Below are positions 16,743 through 27,865 of a stretch of DNA of 64,000 nucleotides, one piece after another. Source of the stretch: Halococcus sediminicola (GTDB taxonomy: Archaea > Halobacteriota > Halobacteria > Halobacteriales > Halococcaceae); contig NZ_BBMP01000022.1 of assembly GCF_000755245.1 (NCBI RefSeq), forward strand, positions 868,001 to 932,000, written 5' to 3'. Every line of letters begins with the position of its first letter. Positions within the stretch are counted from its first letter, which is position 1. Made by a program: the position numbers and the translations under genes. The notes under the pieces are model-generated. The model was not told where the DNA came from. It saw only the letters and a list, made by a program, of their open reading frames with translations, and made no database searches.

Positions 16743-17600
16743 TTACACCAGTCGTGCGCCCGCACGATCGATGTCGCAGACCGCCGGGTCGTAGCCCGCG
16801 TCGGTCAATCCGTCGCCGAGGGCGACCACCGTCTCGCCGAGCATCGCCATCGCCGCCTCGCCATCGACGTCGAGAACCGCGTCGATGGCGCGCTCCACCG
16901 GCGGGGTGAGCAGATCCGCTCCCTCGGCGAACGCCCGCGAACACGCGAACAGTCGAGGAAGGGTCGGCTCGTCGAGCAGATCCGTGAGCGCCCGCTCGCC
17001 GGCCCGTGTGAGTTCGTCGACGTCGCCGCCGATGATCTCGCCCGTCGAGCGCCCGCCGAAGGAGACGTACTCGATTCGTGTGGGTGGGGCGGTAATCCCG
17101 TCGAGGGTACCGTGTCCGGATGCGCCCGGTTCGCGCCTGAGGGGGACCCCGCCGCGGGCCTGTGCGACCACGTCCCCGAGACCGGTGCCCGCTGCGACCT
17201 CCGCCGCGTGGGCAGTCGTGACGAGTTCGTTTTCCGTCCGGCCGAGGCCGAACGCCTGATTCGCGGCGAGCGCCGCGCCGAGCGCCGCCCCGCCCGAGAC
17301 GCCGAAGCCGGCGCTCACCGGCAGTTCGGACTCGATTTCGACCGCCGCGTGCACGCCGAGTTCGTCGAGTGTGCGCGCCACCGCGTCCATCGCGACCGTC
17401 TCGCCGTCGAGGACGACCGTCGTCTCGGGGGCAGCCGCGAGGTCGACGGTCACACCATCCGAGAGCGCGATACCCGCACCCCGTGATCCAGCCTTTCGAG
17501 GGTTTTCGGCCGGATGGACGCTGAACAGCCCCGTGACGTGACCGGGAACGAACGCCCGTGGCTGGGTGTCCCCGCTCCGTCGGTGTGTTGGGGCCGCCAT
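16743..17600 (-). CDS. Pantoate kinase (GHMP family)
   Basis: 285 aa. Phosphorylates pantoate to 4-phosphopantoate, the first step of the archaeal-specific CoA branch. GHMP features: AFVPGHVTGLFSVHPAENP (16-34), GSRGAGIAL, the ATP loop PVSAGFGVSGGAALGAALA (94-112), and AGTGLGDVVAQARGGVPLR. ATG 17600 places the conserved FVPGHVTGLF near residue 17, as usual. The gene directly precedes phosphopantothenate synthetase and is divergent from the FNT gene. Confidence 0.9.
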   Translation of the reverse strand: MAAPTHRRSGDTQPRAFVPGHVTGLFSVHPAENPRKAGSRGAGIALSDGVTVDLAAAPETTVVLDGETVAMDAVARTLDELGVHAAVEIESELPVSAGFGVSGGAALGAALAANQAFGLGRTENELVTTAHAAEVAAGTGLGDVVAQARGGVPLRREPGASGHGTLDGITAPPTRIEYVSFGGRSTGEIIGGDVDELTRAGERALTDLLDEPTLPRLFACSRAFAEGADLLTPPVERAIDAVLDVDGEAAMAMLGETVVALGDGLTDAGYDPAVCDIDRAGARLV

Positions 17601-17706
17601 ATCGGGGGTCTGGGCGACCGGCGGCATAAACCCGTCAGATTCCGACGCCGGCGACTGCCTGCGACAGGGTTTTGCCCCGGTCGCTGCCATCCTCGCATCC
17701 ATTCGT

Positions 17707-18651
17707 ATGAGTGACGACACGCCCGACGAGGCAGTGATACGCGAATCGACCGGCCACGCCGAATCGGGTGCACCCACGGCCGGCTGGGCGACCGGCGATC
17801 GATTCTCCTCCGAGGAGGTCTTCCAGCGCATCGTCGCCAGCGCCGACGAGGAAGTCTCCACTGGAACCCGCGAACTGCTGTTCAGCGGGCTGGCGGCCGG
17901 CTTCGCCATCGTGCTCACCTTCCTCGCTCACGCCGTCGTGAGCGCCGCATTCCCGAACAACGCACTGGTCGGCTCGCTGCTCTATCCCATCGGCTTCATG
18001 TACATCATCCTCGGGCGCTATCAGCTCTACACCGAGAACACCCTGCCGCCCGTAGCGCTCCTGTTGACACGGCTCGCGAGCTTGCCGCTGGTGGCCCGCG
18101 TCTGGACGGTCGTCCTCGTCGGCAACGTCCTCGGGGCGGCCCTCGGCGCGTTCGTCCTCGCCAACACGCACGTGCTCTCGCCGGCGGCGATGGCTGCGGG
18201 GGTGGAGTTCACGAAATCGGGTCTCGACACCGCGTGGTGGGACGTCTTCTACAAGGCGCTGTTCGCTGGGTGGCTCGTCGCTGGCGTCGTCTGGCTCGAC
18301 CACGCGGTTCGGGATTCGGTCACGCGCCTGCTGCTCATCTACGTCGTCTTCTACACCATCTCGGTGACCGAACTCTACCACGTCGTCACGAGCGCCGCCG
18401 ACGCGCTCTTTTACGTGTTCGTCGGCGAGGGTGCGCTCCTCGCCGTGGCCTACGAGTTCTGGCTCCCGGTACTGCTCGGTAACACCATCGGTGGCGTCGT
18501 GCTGGTCGCGCTCGTCAACTACGGACAGGCCGAACGCCAACGCTTCCCCGAGATCCGCGAGCTATCGACCCGGGAGTGGCTGTTCAGCTGGCGCGGCGGC
18601 CGCGAGCGCGCCCCGATCGACGTCGAGGATACCGGATCGGAGGGCAGCTGA
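17707..18651 (+). CDS. Formate/nitrite transporter family protein, YfdC-like
   Basis: 314 aa. After a 30-residue acidic N-terminus, about six TM helices cover residues 55-285 in the FNT pentamer-channel pattern. LGRYQLYTENTLPPVALLL (about 102-120) matches the YfdC branch better than FocA or NirC. The second helix-loop repeat has LLGNTIGGVVLVALVNYGQ. Substrate is unknown; small anions are likely. It starts 106 bp from the divergent pantoate kinase gene and ends 4 bp before the convergent PiT gene. Confidence 0.82.
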   Translation: MSDDTPDEAVIRESTGHAESGAPTAGWATGDRFSSEEVFQRIVASADEEVSTGTRELLFSGLAAGFAIVLTFLAHAVVSAAFPNNALVGSLLYPIGFMYIILGRYQLYTENTLPPVALLLTRLASLPLVARVWTVVLVGNVLGAALGAFVLANTHVLSPAAMAAGVEFTKSGLDTAWWDVFYKALFAGWLVAGVVWLDHAVRDSVTRLLLIYVVFYTISVTELYHVVTSAADALFYVFVGEGALLAVAYEFWLPVLLGNTIGGVVLVALVNYGQAERQRFPEIRELSTREWLFSWRGGRERAPIDVEDTGSEGS

Positions 18652-18655
18652 GGCT

Positions 18656-19843
18656 TCAGAGCAACTCGACGACGGTTATCACGGCATACCCGGCACCGAG
18701 CGCGAGCGCGAGCGACCCGATCCACGCGAGCACCGTGTTGAGCATCTTACGCTTGCTGACGCCCGCCCCACCGGCCGCGAAACCGCTGCCGACCACCGCG
18801 CTGACGATAATCTCGTTGAAGGATACGGGAATGCCGAACACCACGGCGACCTGCGCGATGGCGAACGAGGGGATGAGTGCGGCGATCGACCGCCGCGGGC
18901 CGAGCGAGGAGTAGTCCTGCGCGATGGCCTTGATCATCCGTGGCGCGCCCATCCACGACCCTGCGAGCAGGCCGAATCCACCGAACGCGAGCAGCGCGAA
19001 CAGCGATATCGTGATCGGCAGCGAGGTCCCGTTGACCGCCGCGAGCAGCGGTCCCACGGCCAAGCCGACCTGACTCCCGCCGGCCGAAAACGCTACCAGC
19101 GCGCCGAGTGCGAGCAGGAAGTGTTGCTCGGCACCTTCGACGCCCGATCCGAGGTCCCAGACGAGCGCGCCCGCGACCAGCAAAGCGATCGCGAGCGAGA
19201 CGACGATCTGCCCGATCGTCGGCGAGACCGGGAGGCCCGCCGTTGTGGCCACGGCGATGGACGCACCCGATCCCGAACCGAGCAGCGTGAAAGGGATGTT
19301 GGCGACGATGAGGCCGACGAGCGCCCCGAGGACCGGGATGGTGTAGCGCTCGGGAACCGCCTCGTGACGGAGCACGCGCGCGGTGACGTAGGCGATGCCG
19401 CCGCCGACGAACGGCGTGAGCACCCACAGCGTGCCGATCTCGGTGTATTTCGCCCACACCGGACTGCCGCCGAGTCCGAGCCCGACGCCGACGACCGCGC
19501 CCGTCACGGTGAACGCCGTCGCGATCGGATACCCAGTAAAAATACCGACCGCGACCAACCCGGCCGCGAGCAGCAGTAACACCGTCGCGGCGGTCGGCGA
19601 GAGCGTGAGACCGCCCACCAATCCCGTCCCCACAGCGTCGGCGACGTTCGCGCCTTGGAGGATCGCTCCGAGGAGTCCGAGGATCCCAACGAGAAAGCCT
19701 GCGCGCATCACCGAGATGGCCCGCGCGCCCACCGCGGGTGCGAAGGGGGTCGACCCCGACGAGCCAGCGCCGATGGTCCACGCCATGAACAGGCTGGCGA
19801 ACACCGCCACGGCGAGTATTACCACTGTGCCGAGTGCCGCCAT
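18656..19843 (-). CDS. PiT-family inorganic anion permease
   Basis: 395 aa membrane protein of the PiT family with about ten TM segments in two inverted repeats. The usual phosphate-transport motif (GANDVANA) is altered in both halves: GAGSSGST at 25-32 and GGSQVGLAVGPL at 255-266. SFNEIIVSAVVGSGFAAG lies near 350. The Asn-Asp pairs are thus absent; related proteins are annotated both as phosphate and sulfate permeases. No DUF47/PhoU partner gene is adjacent. ATG 19843 precedes TM1 directly. Confidence 0.82.
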   Translation of the reverse strand: MAALGTVVILAVAVFASLFMAWTIGAGSSGSTPFAPAVGARAISVMRAGFLVGILGLLGAILQGANVADAVGTGLVGGLTLSPTAATVLLLLAAGLVAVGIFTGYPIATAFTVTGAVVGVGLGLGGSPVWAKYTEIGTLWVLTPFVGGGIAYVTARVLRHEAVPERYTIPVLGALVGLIVANIPFTLLGSGSGASIAVATTAGLPVSPTIGQIVVSLAIALLVAGALVWDLGSGVEGAEQHFLLALGALVAFSAGGSQVGLAVGPLLAAVNGTSLPITISLFALLAFGGFGLLAGSWMGAPRMIKAIAQDYSSLGPRRSIAALIPSFAIAQVAVVFGIPVSFNEIIVSAVVGSGFAAGGAGVSKRKMLNTVLAWIGSLALALGAGYAVITVVELL

Positions 19844-20003
19844 CAGTCGGCTCCTCGACCGCGCCGGGAACCATCCATACCGACCGCGCGCCGTTCGGTT
19901 GTATCGGTCATCGACAACGGCAACGACCGCCGCGGACAAACGTCCGTGGCCGGCGACCGCATGGTGTCGTCGTGTTCGCCGTCGAGGCTCACGAGAGCGC
20001 TCA

Positions 20004-21305
20004 CTACGGACTCAGTCGCTGACGATCACGCGGGAACAACACTGCCTCGCGGATGTTCGGGAGGTCGAGCATCGTCATCACGAGGCGCTCGCCGCCGATG
20101 GCCCAGCCGGCGTGCGGTGGCATCCCGTATCGGAACATCTTCGTGTAGTACTCGAAGGCCTCGGGGTCCAGTCCCTGGGCCTCGAACCCCTCGACGAGGT
20201 GGTCGTATCGGTGTTCACGCTGACCCCCCGAGACGAGTTCCATGTCGGGGGCCATCAGGTCGAATCCCGTCGAAAGCTCCGCATCGTCGTCGTAGTCCTT
20301 GATGTAGAACGGCTTGATCTCGCTCGGCCAGTCGGTGACGAAGTAGTGGCCGCCCACGTCGTTTCCAAGAGCTTTCTCGCCTTCGGTGGGCAAATCGTCG
20401 CCCCACACCAGTTGCGTATCGAGTTCGCCGGTGGCGTTGATGCGCTCGATAGCTTCTTCGTACGTGAGCCGCGGGAACGATTCCTCGGGAACGTCGAAAT
20501 CCTCGTAGCCCAGAGTTTCCAACGCCTCGGCGCAGTTTGCGGCGACGCCCTCGTAGGCCGCTTTGACGACCTGCTCGCAGGCGTCCATCGCCTCCTCGTG
20601 GTCGATGAACGCGCTCTCGAAGTCGATCGAGGTCGCCTCGTTCAGGTGCCGGGGCGTGTTGTGCTCCTCGGCGCGGAAGATCGGACCGACCTCGAAGACG
20701 CGTTCGAGCCCGCTGCCGACCATCAGCTGCTTGAAGAGCTGTGGCGACTGGTTCATGAACGCCTCCCGGCCGAAGTAGGTGATCGGGAACAATTCAGTCC
20801 CGCCCTCGGTGCCCGTGGCGACGATCTTCGGCGTCGTGATCTCCGTACAGTCCAACCCGCGGAACGCCTCGCGCGCGCTCCGGAGGACCTCGGCACGGAT
20901 CTCGAAGACCGCCTTGGCTTCCTCGCGGCGCAAATCGAGCGTGCGGTTGTCGAGTCTCGTGGGCAGTTCGGCGTCGACCTTCCCCGAGGGGTCGAGCGGG
21001 AGTTCGGGGTCAGCGGGCGCGAGCACCTCCACAGTATCGGGCACGATTTCGACACCGGTTGGCGCGCGCTCCTCCTCTTCGACCGCACCGGTGACCGATA
21101 CGACGCTCTCGCGCGGCACTTCGGTGCCGGTTTCGACGAGGTCGTCGTCCATCGCGTCCTTCTCGAATTTGACCTGAATCTTCCCAGTCCTGTCGCGGAC
21201 GATGAGGAAGGCGATGCCACCCAGATCGCGGATCTCGTGTGCCCAGCCGGCGACCCGAACCTCTTCGCCCGGCTCGGCTCTCGCAGTAGTCGTTCGGTCG
21301 TTCAT
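20004..21305 (-). CDS. aspS: Aspartyl-tRNA synthetase, archaeal type
   Basis: 433 aa, the usual archaeal length. N-terminal OB-fold anticodon domain (about 15-105, [21 protein letters not shown]). Class II core has motif 2 [17 protein letters not shown] with catalytic Arg, and motif 3 near the C-terminus [20 protein letters not shown]. Archaeal enzymes of this type are often non-discriminating and charge tRNA-Asn with Asp for GatCAB amidation; gatB lies 5 kb away. Starts [20 protein letters not shown]. Confidence 0.93.
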   Translation of the reverse strand: MNDRTTTARAEPGEEVRVAGWAHEIRDLGGIAFLIVRDRTGKIQVKFEKDAMDDDLVETGTEVPRESVVSVTGAVEEEERAPTGVEIVPDTVEVLAPADPELPLDPSGKVDAELPTRLDNRTLDLRREEAKAVFEIRAEVLRSAREAFRGLDCTEITTPKIVATGTEGGTELFPITYFGREAFMNQSPQLFKQLMVGSGLERVFEVGPIFRAEEHNTPRHLNEATSIDFESAFIDHEEAMDACEQVVKAAYEGVAANCAEALETLGYEDFDVPEESFPRLTYEEAIERINATGELDTQLVWGDDLPTEGEKALGNDVGGHYFVTDWPSEIKPFYIKDYDDDAELSTGFDLMAPDMELVSGGQREHRYDHLVEGFEAQGLDPEAFEYYTKMFRYGMPPHAGWAIGGERLVMTMLDLPNIREAVLFPRDRQRLSP

Positions 21306-21352
21306 GTACGGGGATGCGCAGCGGCGGTCTTAAACGCCGTCGTTTCTCCCGC

Positions 21353-21628
21353 TCAGTCGATGGTGAGCGGTCCGTCCCCGCCACCGTCCGCGCCCTCGTC
21401 CCATTCGAGTTCGAACTCGACGCTCATCTCGGTGCTCCCATTAGTTTCGCGTTCGGCCTTGACCTCGAAAGTCGGTCGTGCGGGCGGGGCGAGCGTCACG
21501 CGCTGGTCGCCGGCTTCGAGCGCGATCTCCTCGCCGGCGTCGAGTCTGTCCGCCACCGTCCGCAGGTAGGCCGCAACGTCGGCGCGGTCCATCGATCGCT
21601 CGGTCTCGAAGAGTACCTCCTCGGGCAT
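21353..21628 (-). CDS. Amphi-Trp domain protein
   Basis: 91 aa. MPEEVLFETERSMDRADVAAYLRTVADRLD (start of the domain), then AGDQRVTLAPPARPTFEVKAE and SVEFELEWD match the short amphi-Trp domain common in haloarchaea and some bacteria, of unknown function. Acidic Gly/Asp-rich end. It lies between aspS and GGGP synthase on the same strand. Confidence 0.75.
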   Translation of the reverse strand: MPEEVLFETERSMDRADVAAYLRTVADRLDAGEEIALEAGDQRVTLAPPARPTFEVKAERETNGSTEMSVEFELEWDEGADGGGDGPLTID

Positions 21629-21698
21629 GGCATCAGTATCGCGCCGCGCGTATAGAAAGGGTTCGCATCCGCCGGACGTATCGCCTCGCTTCCAATTT

Positions 21699-22403
21699 CT
21701 ACGGGGCGTCCGTCGCGCCGCGAACGGTCTCCCGCACGGCATCGACGCCAACATCGTGAACGAGATCGCCGACGACGATCGTATCGGCGTGTGCGCCCAT
21801 TTCGCGTGCGGAGTCGTAGTCGTGGATGCCACCACCATAAAAGAGGGTCGCGTCGTCGAGCGCATCGCCCGCCGCGGCCACGATGTCCGGGTCGCCGAAC
21901 GTGCCGGAGTATTCGATGTAGACGATGTCTTGCCCGAACATCCGCTCGGCGATTTCGGCGTAGGCCGCGACGTCCGTGGCATCGAGGTCGCAGTCTGCTT
22001 GGGTGTATTCGGCCACCGAGGAGTCGGGGTTGAGAACGATGTACGCCTCGGTGTGGGTGCGTGCCCAGTCGATGTCGTGGTCCGAGCGAACCCACTCCTT
22101 GTGCGCACCGGTCATCCACGCGATGTCGCCGGCGTTGAACACGATGGGCACGAGATAGCCGTCGAGGCTGGCGGCGTGGACCACGGTCCCGGGGTGGCTT
22201 GGTTCGATGTACAGCGGGACGTCCTCTTTCGCACAGGCGTCGACGACCGCCTGCATCTTCTCCTCGGTCATCCCGGTCGTCCCGCCGACCTCGATGGCGT
22301 CCGTTCCCGTGCGACAGACGTCCTCGTAGCTCTCGCCATCGACGAGTGACTTGTCGGGGTCGATCTTCACGATGTGGTCCCACTCGGTCCACGGCGCACT
22401 CAT
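21699..22403 (-). CDS. Geranylgeranylglyceryl phosphate synthase
   Basis: 234 aa. Makes the first ether bond of archaeal membrane lipids from sn-glycerol-1-phosphate and GGPP. TIM-barrel features: [10 protein letters not shown] (11-20), [20 protein letters not shown] (36-55), [35 protein letters not shown] with the catalytic Tyr/Glu region, and [15 protein letters not shown], which binds phosphate. Start and end fit haloarchaeal group I enzymes. Confidence 0.93.
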   Translation of the reverse strand: MSAPWTEWDHIVKIDPDKSLVDGESYEDVCRTGTDAIEVGGTTGMTEEKMQAVVDACAKEDVPLYIEPSHPGTVVHAASLDGYLVPIVFNAGDIAWMTGAHKEWVRSDHDIDWARTHTEAYIVLNPDSSVAEYTQADCDLDATDVAAYAEIAERMFGQDIVYIEYSGTFGDPDIVAAAGDALDDATLFYGGGIHDYDSAREMGAHADTIVVGDLVHDVGVDAVRETVRGATDAP

Positions 22404-22457
22404 AGGATTGCAGACCCGAGCGCCGCCTAAACGTCTTCCGTAATCGGTCGGTTCCCG

Positions 22458-24941
22458 TCAGTCGGCCTTCGCTTGCCACGTCCGGACGTTCTCGGCGCTC
22501 ACACCTTGTACGGCGTCGGCCACCGAATCGGCCTCGCTCTCCCGGAGGTCGTCGAGGCTCTCGATGCCGACCGCCGCCAGTTTCTCGACGGTCTTCTCGC
22601 CGACCCCATCGAGATCCACGAGATCGCCGACCGACTGGCGAGCCTGGTACTCGTGGTAGTTGCAGATCGGACAGCCGAGCTCCCAGGGCTCGTCGCCGTT
22701 CTGTACTACCAGTTCGGGCAGGTCGTGCTCGTCGCAGAACTCGTCGGTGACCTCGATCTCACCGCGCCGCGGGAGGGGGAGCGAATACTCGCAGTCGGGA
22801 TAGCGCGTGCAGCCGACGAGCCGCGAGCCGGTCCTGAGGGTTTTGATGGCGAGTTCGCCGTCGTGCTCCGAACCGCATTCGGGACATTCCCCAATAATTC
22901 GGTCGGCCTCGGCGTCGGCCTCCTCGGCGGCACAGAGCGGACAGCCATGAACGAACGTGCTCCGGCCGTCGAGCATCTTCACTTTCCGGAGATCGTGTTC
23001 GTCGCAGGTCTCGTCGAGGATCAGCGGCTCGCCCGCCGAGGGAAGGGGGAGCGTGAACTCGCAGTCGGGATAGCCGTCACAGCCAACAAAAGAAGACCCG
23101 TGACGGCTCTTTCGCACGAGCAGGTCCGCGCCGCAGTCGGGACACGGTCCGAGGGTTTTGTCGGCCTTGAGTGATTTGCGGAGATGTTCGCCGACCGCCT
23201 CGCGTGAGTCGTGGAGCGCGTCGAACACAGTCGAGAGCATCTCCCGCGATTCCTGGGTAACGTCCTCCAGGCCTGTCTCGCCGTCGGCGATGGCGGCCAT
23301 GTCGGTTTCGAGCTGGCTCGTCATCTCCTCGCTCACCACGCGGTCGGCGTACTGCTCGGCCGCCTCGACGACCGCTTCGGCGAGCTTCGTGGGGCGGGGC
23401 GGGTCGCTCTCGATGTAGCCCCGGTCGTAGAGCTTTTCGATGGTGTTGTGTCGAGTGGCTTTCGTGCCGATGCCCATCTGCTCCATGCGCTCGATGAGTC
23501 TGGATTGGCCGCGCCGGCGCGGTGGCTGGGTCTCCTTCTCCTCCGAACGCACGTCCTGGATGGGCAACTCCTCACCTTCTTCGAGCTCCGGCACGTGGTT
23601 CTCGGAGGTGTTGAAATACGGATAGACGGCGTGATAGCCCGGTTCGACGAGTCGCTTGCCGTTGGCCTTCAGGTGGTGCTCGCCGACGGTGGCCGTTACC
23701 TTGAGATGCTCCCACTCGGCGGGGTCGGCGACGGTGGCGAAGAAGCGCCTGACGACCAGTTCGTAGATCTCGCGTTCGTCGTCGCCGAGTTCGGACGCCG
23801 ACGGGAGTTCGCCCGTGGGGTGGATCGGCGGGTGGTCGGTCGTCTCCTCGTCGCCCTCGGTGGGGACGATCTCCTCGATGTCCAGCAGAGCCTCCGCATC
23901 GTCGCCGAACTCGCGGTGGCTCGTGAGCTCTTTCAGCAGTTCCTCGATGTCGAGGTCGTCGGGGTACACAGTATTATCGGTTCGCGGATAGGTGACGTAG
24001 CCCGCGGTGTAGAGTTCCTCGGCGAGGCTCATCGCCCGCTGAGCCGAGTAGCCGAGCGAACTCGCCGCGCGGATGTACTGGGTGGTGTTGAACGGATGGG
24101 GTGGGTCGTCGGTCCGGGTGCGACGACTGACGTCTTGGACCGTCGCCGCGCTCGCCGCGCCGAGGGCGTCGTACACCCGTTCTGCGACTGATTCGTCCCA
24201 GAGACGGTCGGTGCCGCGCCCTTCCTCGCGGTCGAAATACTGGACCTCGAAGGCGGTCTCGTCCTTGAGGAGGTCGCAGAACAGCTCCCAGTACGTCTCG
24301 GGATCGAATTTCTGGATCTTCCGCTCGCGGTCGACGATGAGTTTGAGGGTCGGCGACTGGACACGGCCGACGCTGATGAAGTCGTTGCCGCGCTGTTTGG
24401 CCGTCAGCGAGAGGAATCGTGTCAGCGCCGCGCCCCACACGAGGTCGATCTCCTGTCTGGCCTCGCCGGCCGCCGCGAGATCGTAATCGAGGTCGTCGAG
24501 ATTATTGAACGCCTCGCGCACCTCGCGCTCGGCGAACGAGGAAAACCGTGCGCGCTTGATCGGTGCGTCGGAGACCTCGCGGACGATGTCGGCGGCCTCC
24601 TTACCGATCAGTTCACCCTCGCGGTCGTAGTCGGTGGCGATGATGACGCCGTCGGCATCCCTCGCGAGCAGCCTGAGCGTGCGGACGATGTTCTCGCGGC
24701 TCTCGTGGGGTTCGACCACGACGTCGGCGTCGAGCAGTTCGACGGGTTCGACGTCGCGCCAGTTCGCGTATTCGGGCGGGAAGTCGTTCTCGACGACGTG
24801 GCCCGAGAGGCCGACGCAGCGCCGCCCGCCCCACTTGTAGACGTTGACACCGTTGCGTCGCTCGACGTCGGCGCTGCCCTCGCTCAGGATTGCGGCGATG
24901 TTGCTCGCGGCGGTCTCCTTTTCGGTTATCAGTAGTTCCAT
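22458..24941 (-). CDS. topA: DNA topoisomerase I (type IA)
   Basis: 827 aa. Toprim domain at the N-terminus with TEKETAASNIA and the acidic triad ATDYDREGE (102-110); active-site Tyr about 318 in GYVTYPRTDN. Cys4 zinc-ribbon repeats follow (about 600-720: CPDCGADLLV...CDGYPDC, CPECGSEHDGE...CTRYPDC, plus a degenerate one). The last roughly 55 residues form helix-hairpin-helix motifs (LVDLDGVGEKTVEKLAAVGI). It relaxes negative supercoils during replication and transcription. Confidence 0.95.
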   Translation of the reverse strand: MELLITEKETAASNIAAILSEGSADVERRNGVNVYKWGGRRCVGLSGHVVENDFPPEYANWRDVEPVELLDADVVVEPHESRENIVRTLRLLARDADGVIIATDYDREGELIGKEAADIVREVSDAPIKRARFSSFAEREVREAFNNLDDLDYDLAAAGEARQEIDLVWGAALTRFLSLTAKQRGNDFISVGRVQSPTLKLIVDRERKIQKFDPETYWELFCDLLKDETAFEVQYFDREEGRGTDRLWDESVAERVYDALGAASAATVQDVSRRTRTDDPPHPFNTTQYIRAASSLGYSAQRAMSLAEELYTAGYVTYPRTDNTVYPDDLDIEELLKELTSHREFGDDAEALLDIEEIVPTEGDEETTDHPPIHPTGELPSASELGDDEREIYELVVRRFFATVADPAEWEHLKVTATVGEHHLKANGKRLVEPGYHAVYPYFNTSENHVPELEEGEELPIQDVRSEEKETQPPRRRGQSRLIERMEQMGIGTKATRHNTIEKLYDRGYIESDPPRPTKLAEAVVEAAEQYADRVVSEEMTSQLETDMAAIADGETGLEDVTQESREMLSTVFDALHDSREAVGEHLRKSLKADKTLGPCPDCGADLLVRKSRHGSSFVGCDGYPDCEFTLPLPSAGEPLILDETCDEHDLRKVKMLDGRSTFVHGCPLCAAEEADAEADRIIGECPECGSEHDGELAIKTLRTGSRLVGCTRYPDCEYSLPLPRRGEIEVTDEFCDEHDLPELVVQNGDEPWELGCPICNYHEYQARQSVGDLVDLDGVGEKTVEKLAAVGIESLDDLRESEADSVADAVQGVSAENVRTWQAKAD

Positions 24942-25009
24942 CGGACACCACCCATCATTGGCGGCGATACGCCGATACGGCTTCTAAACCTTTCGCAGAC
25001 GCGAGCGGT

Positions 25010-26176
<1,167 letters not shown>

Positions 26177-26241
26177 CGTATCTCGACAGTACACAGTAGC
26201 GCACAAATGTGTACCGGCCTTCGGCGGCCGCCACTCGACCG

Positions 26242-27735
26242 TCAGCCGTCGAGTTCCACTCGAAGTGTCTGGTTCACCGTGCCGGGGTCGGCGCTCCCAC
26301 CCGTGGACTGCATGACCTGCCCTACCAAGAAATTGAGTGCGCCGTCCTCGCCGGCGTGATAGTCCTCGACCGCTTCGGGGTTCTCCTCGATGGCCGCCGC
26401 GACGGCGCTCTCGATTTCGTCCTCATCCGTGGTTCCGAGTCCCTCGCGCTCGACCACTTCGTCCGGCGACAGCCCCTCGTCGAGCATCGCCCGCAACACG
26501 ACCTCCTCCGCGTTCTTCTCGGTGATCTCGTCAGTCTCGGCGAGTTCGATGAGATGGTGGAATTCGTCGCGTCGCCCCTCGACGTCGGCGATAGCCATGT
26601 CGCGGTAGTTGAGTTCACCCAGTAAGGTGTCGGCGACCCACGACGCCGCCACGTCGGGATCGAAGCGGTCGGCCACCTGCTCGTAGAAGTCCGCGACCTC
26701 GCGGGTGGAGGTGAGTTTTCGGGCCGCGGCGGGTGTGAGGCTGTACTCCTCGGCGAAGCGCTCGCGGCGGGCGTCGGGGAGTTCGGGGATTTCCACCTCT
26801 TCGGCCCAGTCGCTGACACGGAGCACGGGGAGGTCGGCCTCGGCGAAATATCGGTAATCCTTCTCGTCCTCCTTCGAGCGCATCGAGACGGTCACACCCC
26901 GGGATTCGTCCCAGTGGCGAGTCTCCTGTTCGATGGTCCTCTCGCGCTGGAGGGCGTTTTTCTGTCGCGTCACCTCGTAGGCGAGCGCCTGCTCGGCCCC
27001 CTTGTGACTGGAGATGTTCTTCACTTCGGTGCGGTTGGCCGCCGCGAGCGCGTCCGGCCCGATCGCGCCGTCGGCGTCGACTTCCGACTCGGGGACGAGC
27101 GAGATGTTCGCGTCGATGCGCAGTGACCCATCCCGACTGCTGTCGAAGATGCCGAGGTAGTCGAGTACCTCCTCCAGTTTGGCGAGGAAGGCACGGACCT
27201 CGTCGGGACTCCTGAAGTCGGGTTCGGTGACGATCTCCATCAGCGGGACGCCCGCGCGGTTGTAGTCGACTCTGGTGTATTCGGCGCTGTCGATGCCGCC
27301 ACCCCCGCCAGCGTGCTGGAGGCTGCCGGGGTCCTCCTCCAAATGTGCGCGCTCGATGGCGATGGTGCGTTCGTCGTTTTCGACCGTGACCGTGAGTTCG
27401 CCGTCCTGACAGAGCGGCGAGTCGTACTGGGTGATCTGAAAGTTTTTCGGGAGATCGGGATAGTAGTAGTTCTTCCGGTGGAAGTGGCTTTCCTCGGGCA
27501 CGTCGGCGTCGATGGCTGCCGCGAGTTTGAGCGCGCCCTCGACGGCCGCCTCGTTCAGGGTGGGGAGCGCGCCCGGCAGGCCGAGACAGGTCGGACACGT
27601 ATGAGAATTCGGTTCACTGTCCTCGAAATCCGTGCTACAGCTACAGAACACCTTGGTCTCGGTCTCGAGCTGGACGTGGACCTCCAGCCCGATGACGACG
27701 CTGTGTTCGCTGGCACTGGCGGCGTGGGTGCTCAT
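26242..27735 (-). CDS. gatB: Asp/Glu-tRNA amidotransferase subunit B
   Basis: 497 aa. Kinase-like GatB domain: VIGLEVHVQLETETKVFCSC (14-33), zinc cysteines in FCSCSTDFED...CPTCLGLPG, KNYYYPDLPKNFQITQYDSP, AHLEEDPGS, DYNRAGVPLMEIVTEPD. The C-terminal YqeY/tail domain (about 350-497) binds the tRNA elbow. It forms GatCAB, which amidates mischarged Asp-tRNA-Asn or Glu-tRNA-Gln. gatA and gatC are not in the window. Confidence 0.94.
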   Translation of the reverse strand: MSTHAASASEHSVVIGLEVHVQLETETKVFCSCSTDFEDSEPNSHTCPTCLGLPGALPTLNEAAVEGALKLAAAIDADVPEESHFHRKNYYYPDLPKNFQITQYDSPLCQDGELTVTVENDERTIAIERAHLEEDPGSLQHAGGGGGIDSAEYTRVDYNRAGVPLMEIVTEPDFRSPDEVRAFLAKLEEVLDYLGIFDSSRDGSLRIDANISLVPESEVDADGAIGPDALAAANRTEVKNISSHKGAEQALAYEVTRQKNALQRERTIEQETRHWDESRGVTVSMRSKEDEKDYRYFAEADLPVLRVSDWAEEVEIPELPDARRERFAEEYSLTPAAARKLTSTREVADFYEQVADRFDPDVAASWVADTLLGELNYRDMAIADVEGRRDEFHHLIELAETDEITEKNAEEVVLRAMLDEGLSPDEVVEREGLGTTDEDEIESAVAAAIEENPEAVEDYHAGEDGALNFLVGQVMQSTGGSADPGTVNQTLRVELDG

Positions 27736-27815
27736 TGTCGCCTCTATCCGGCCGCGCCCGCTAAAACATGACGCCATCGCCGCCCGCGAAACCCCATCCC
27801 ATAAACATCAATTTG

Positions 27816-27823
27816 TATATATT
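27816..27823 (+). promoter_or_regulatory. TATA box upstream of the coiled-coil/smc/scpA cluster
   Basis: TATATATT in a short A/T-rich island lies about 46 bp before ATG 27866 and about 20 bp before ATG 27840, which opens a nine-codon reading frame whose TGA overlaps ATG 27866. Confidence 0.5.
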
Positions 27824-27865
27824 TGTCTGACGCACGTTTATGCCCACGGAACGCCGCCATCGGCC

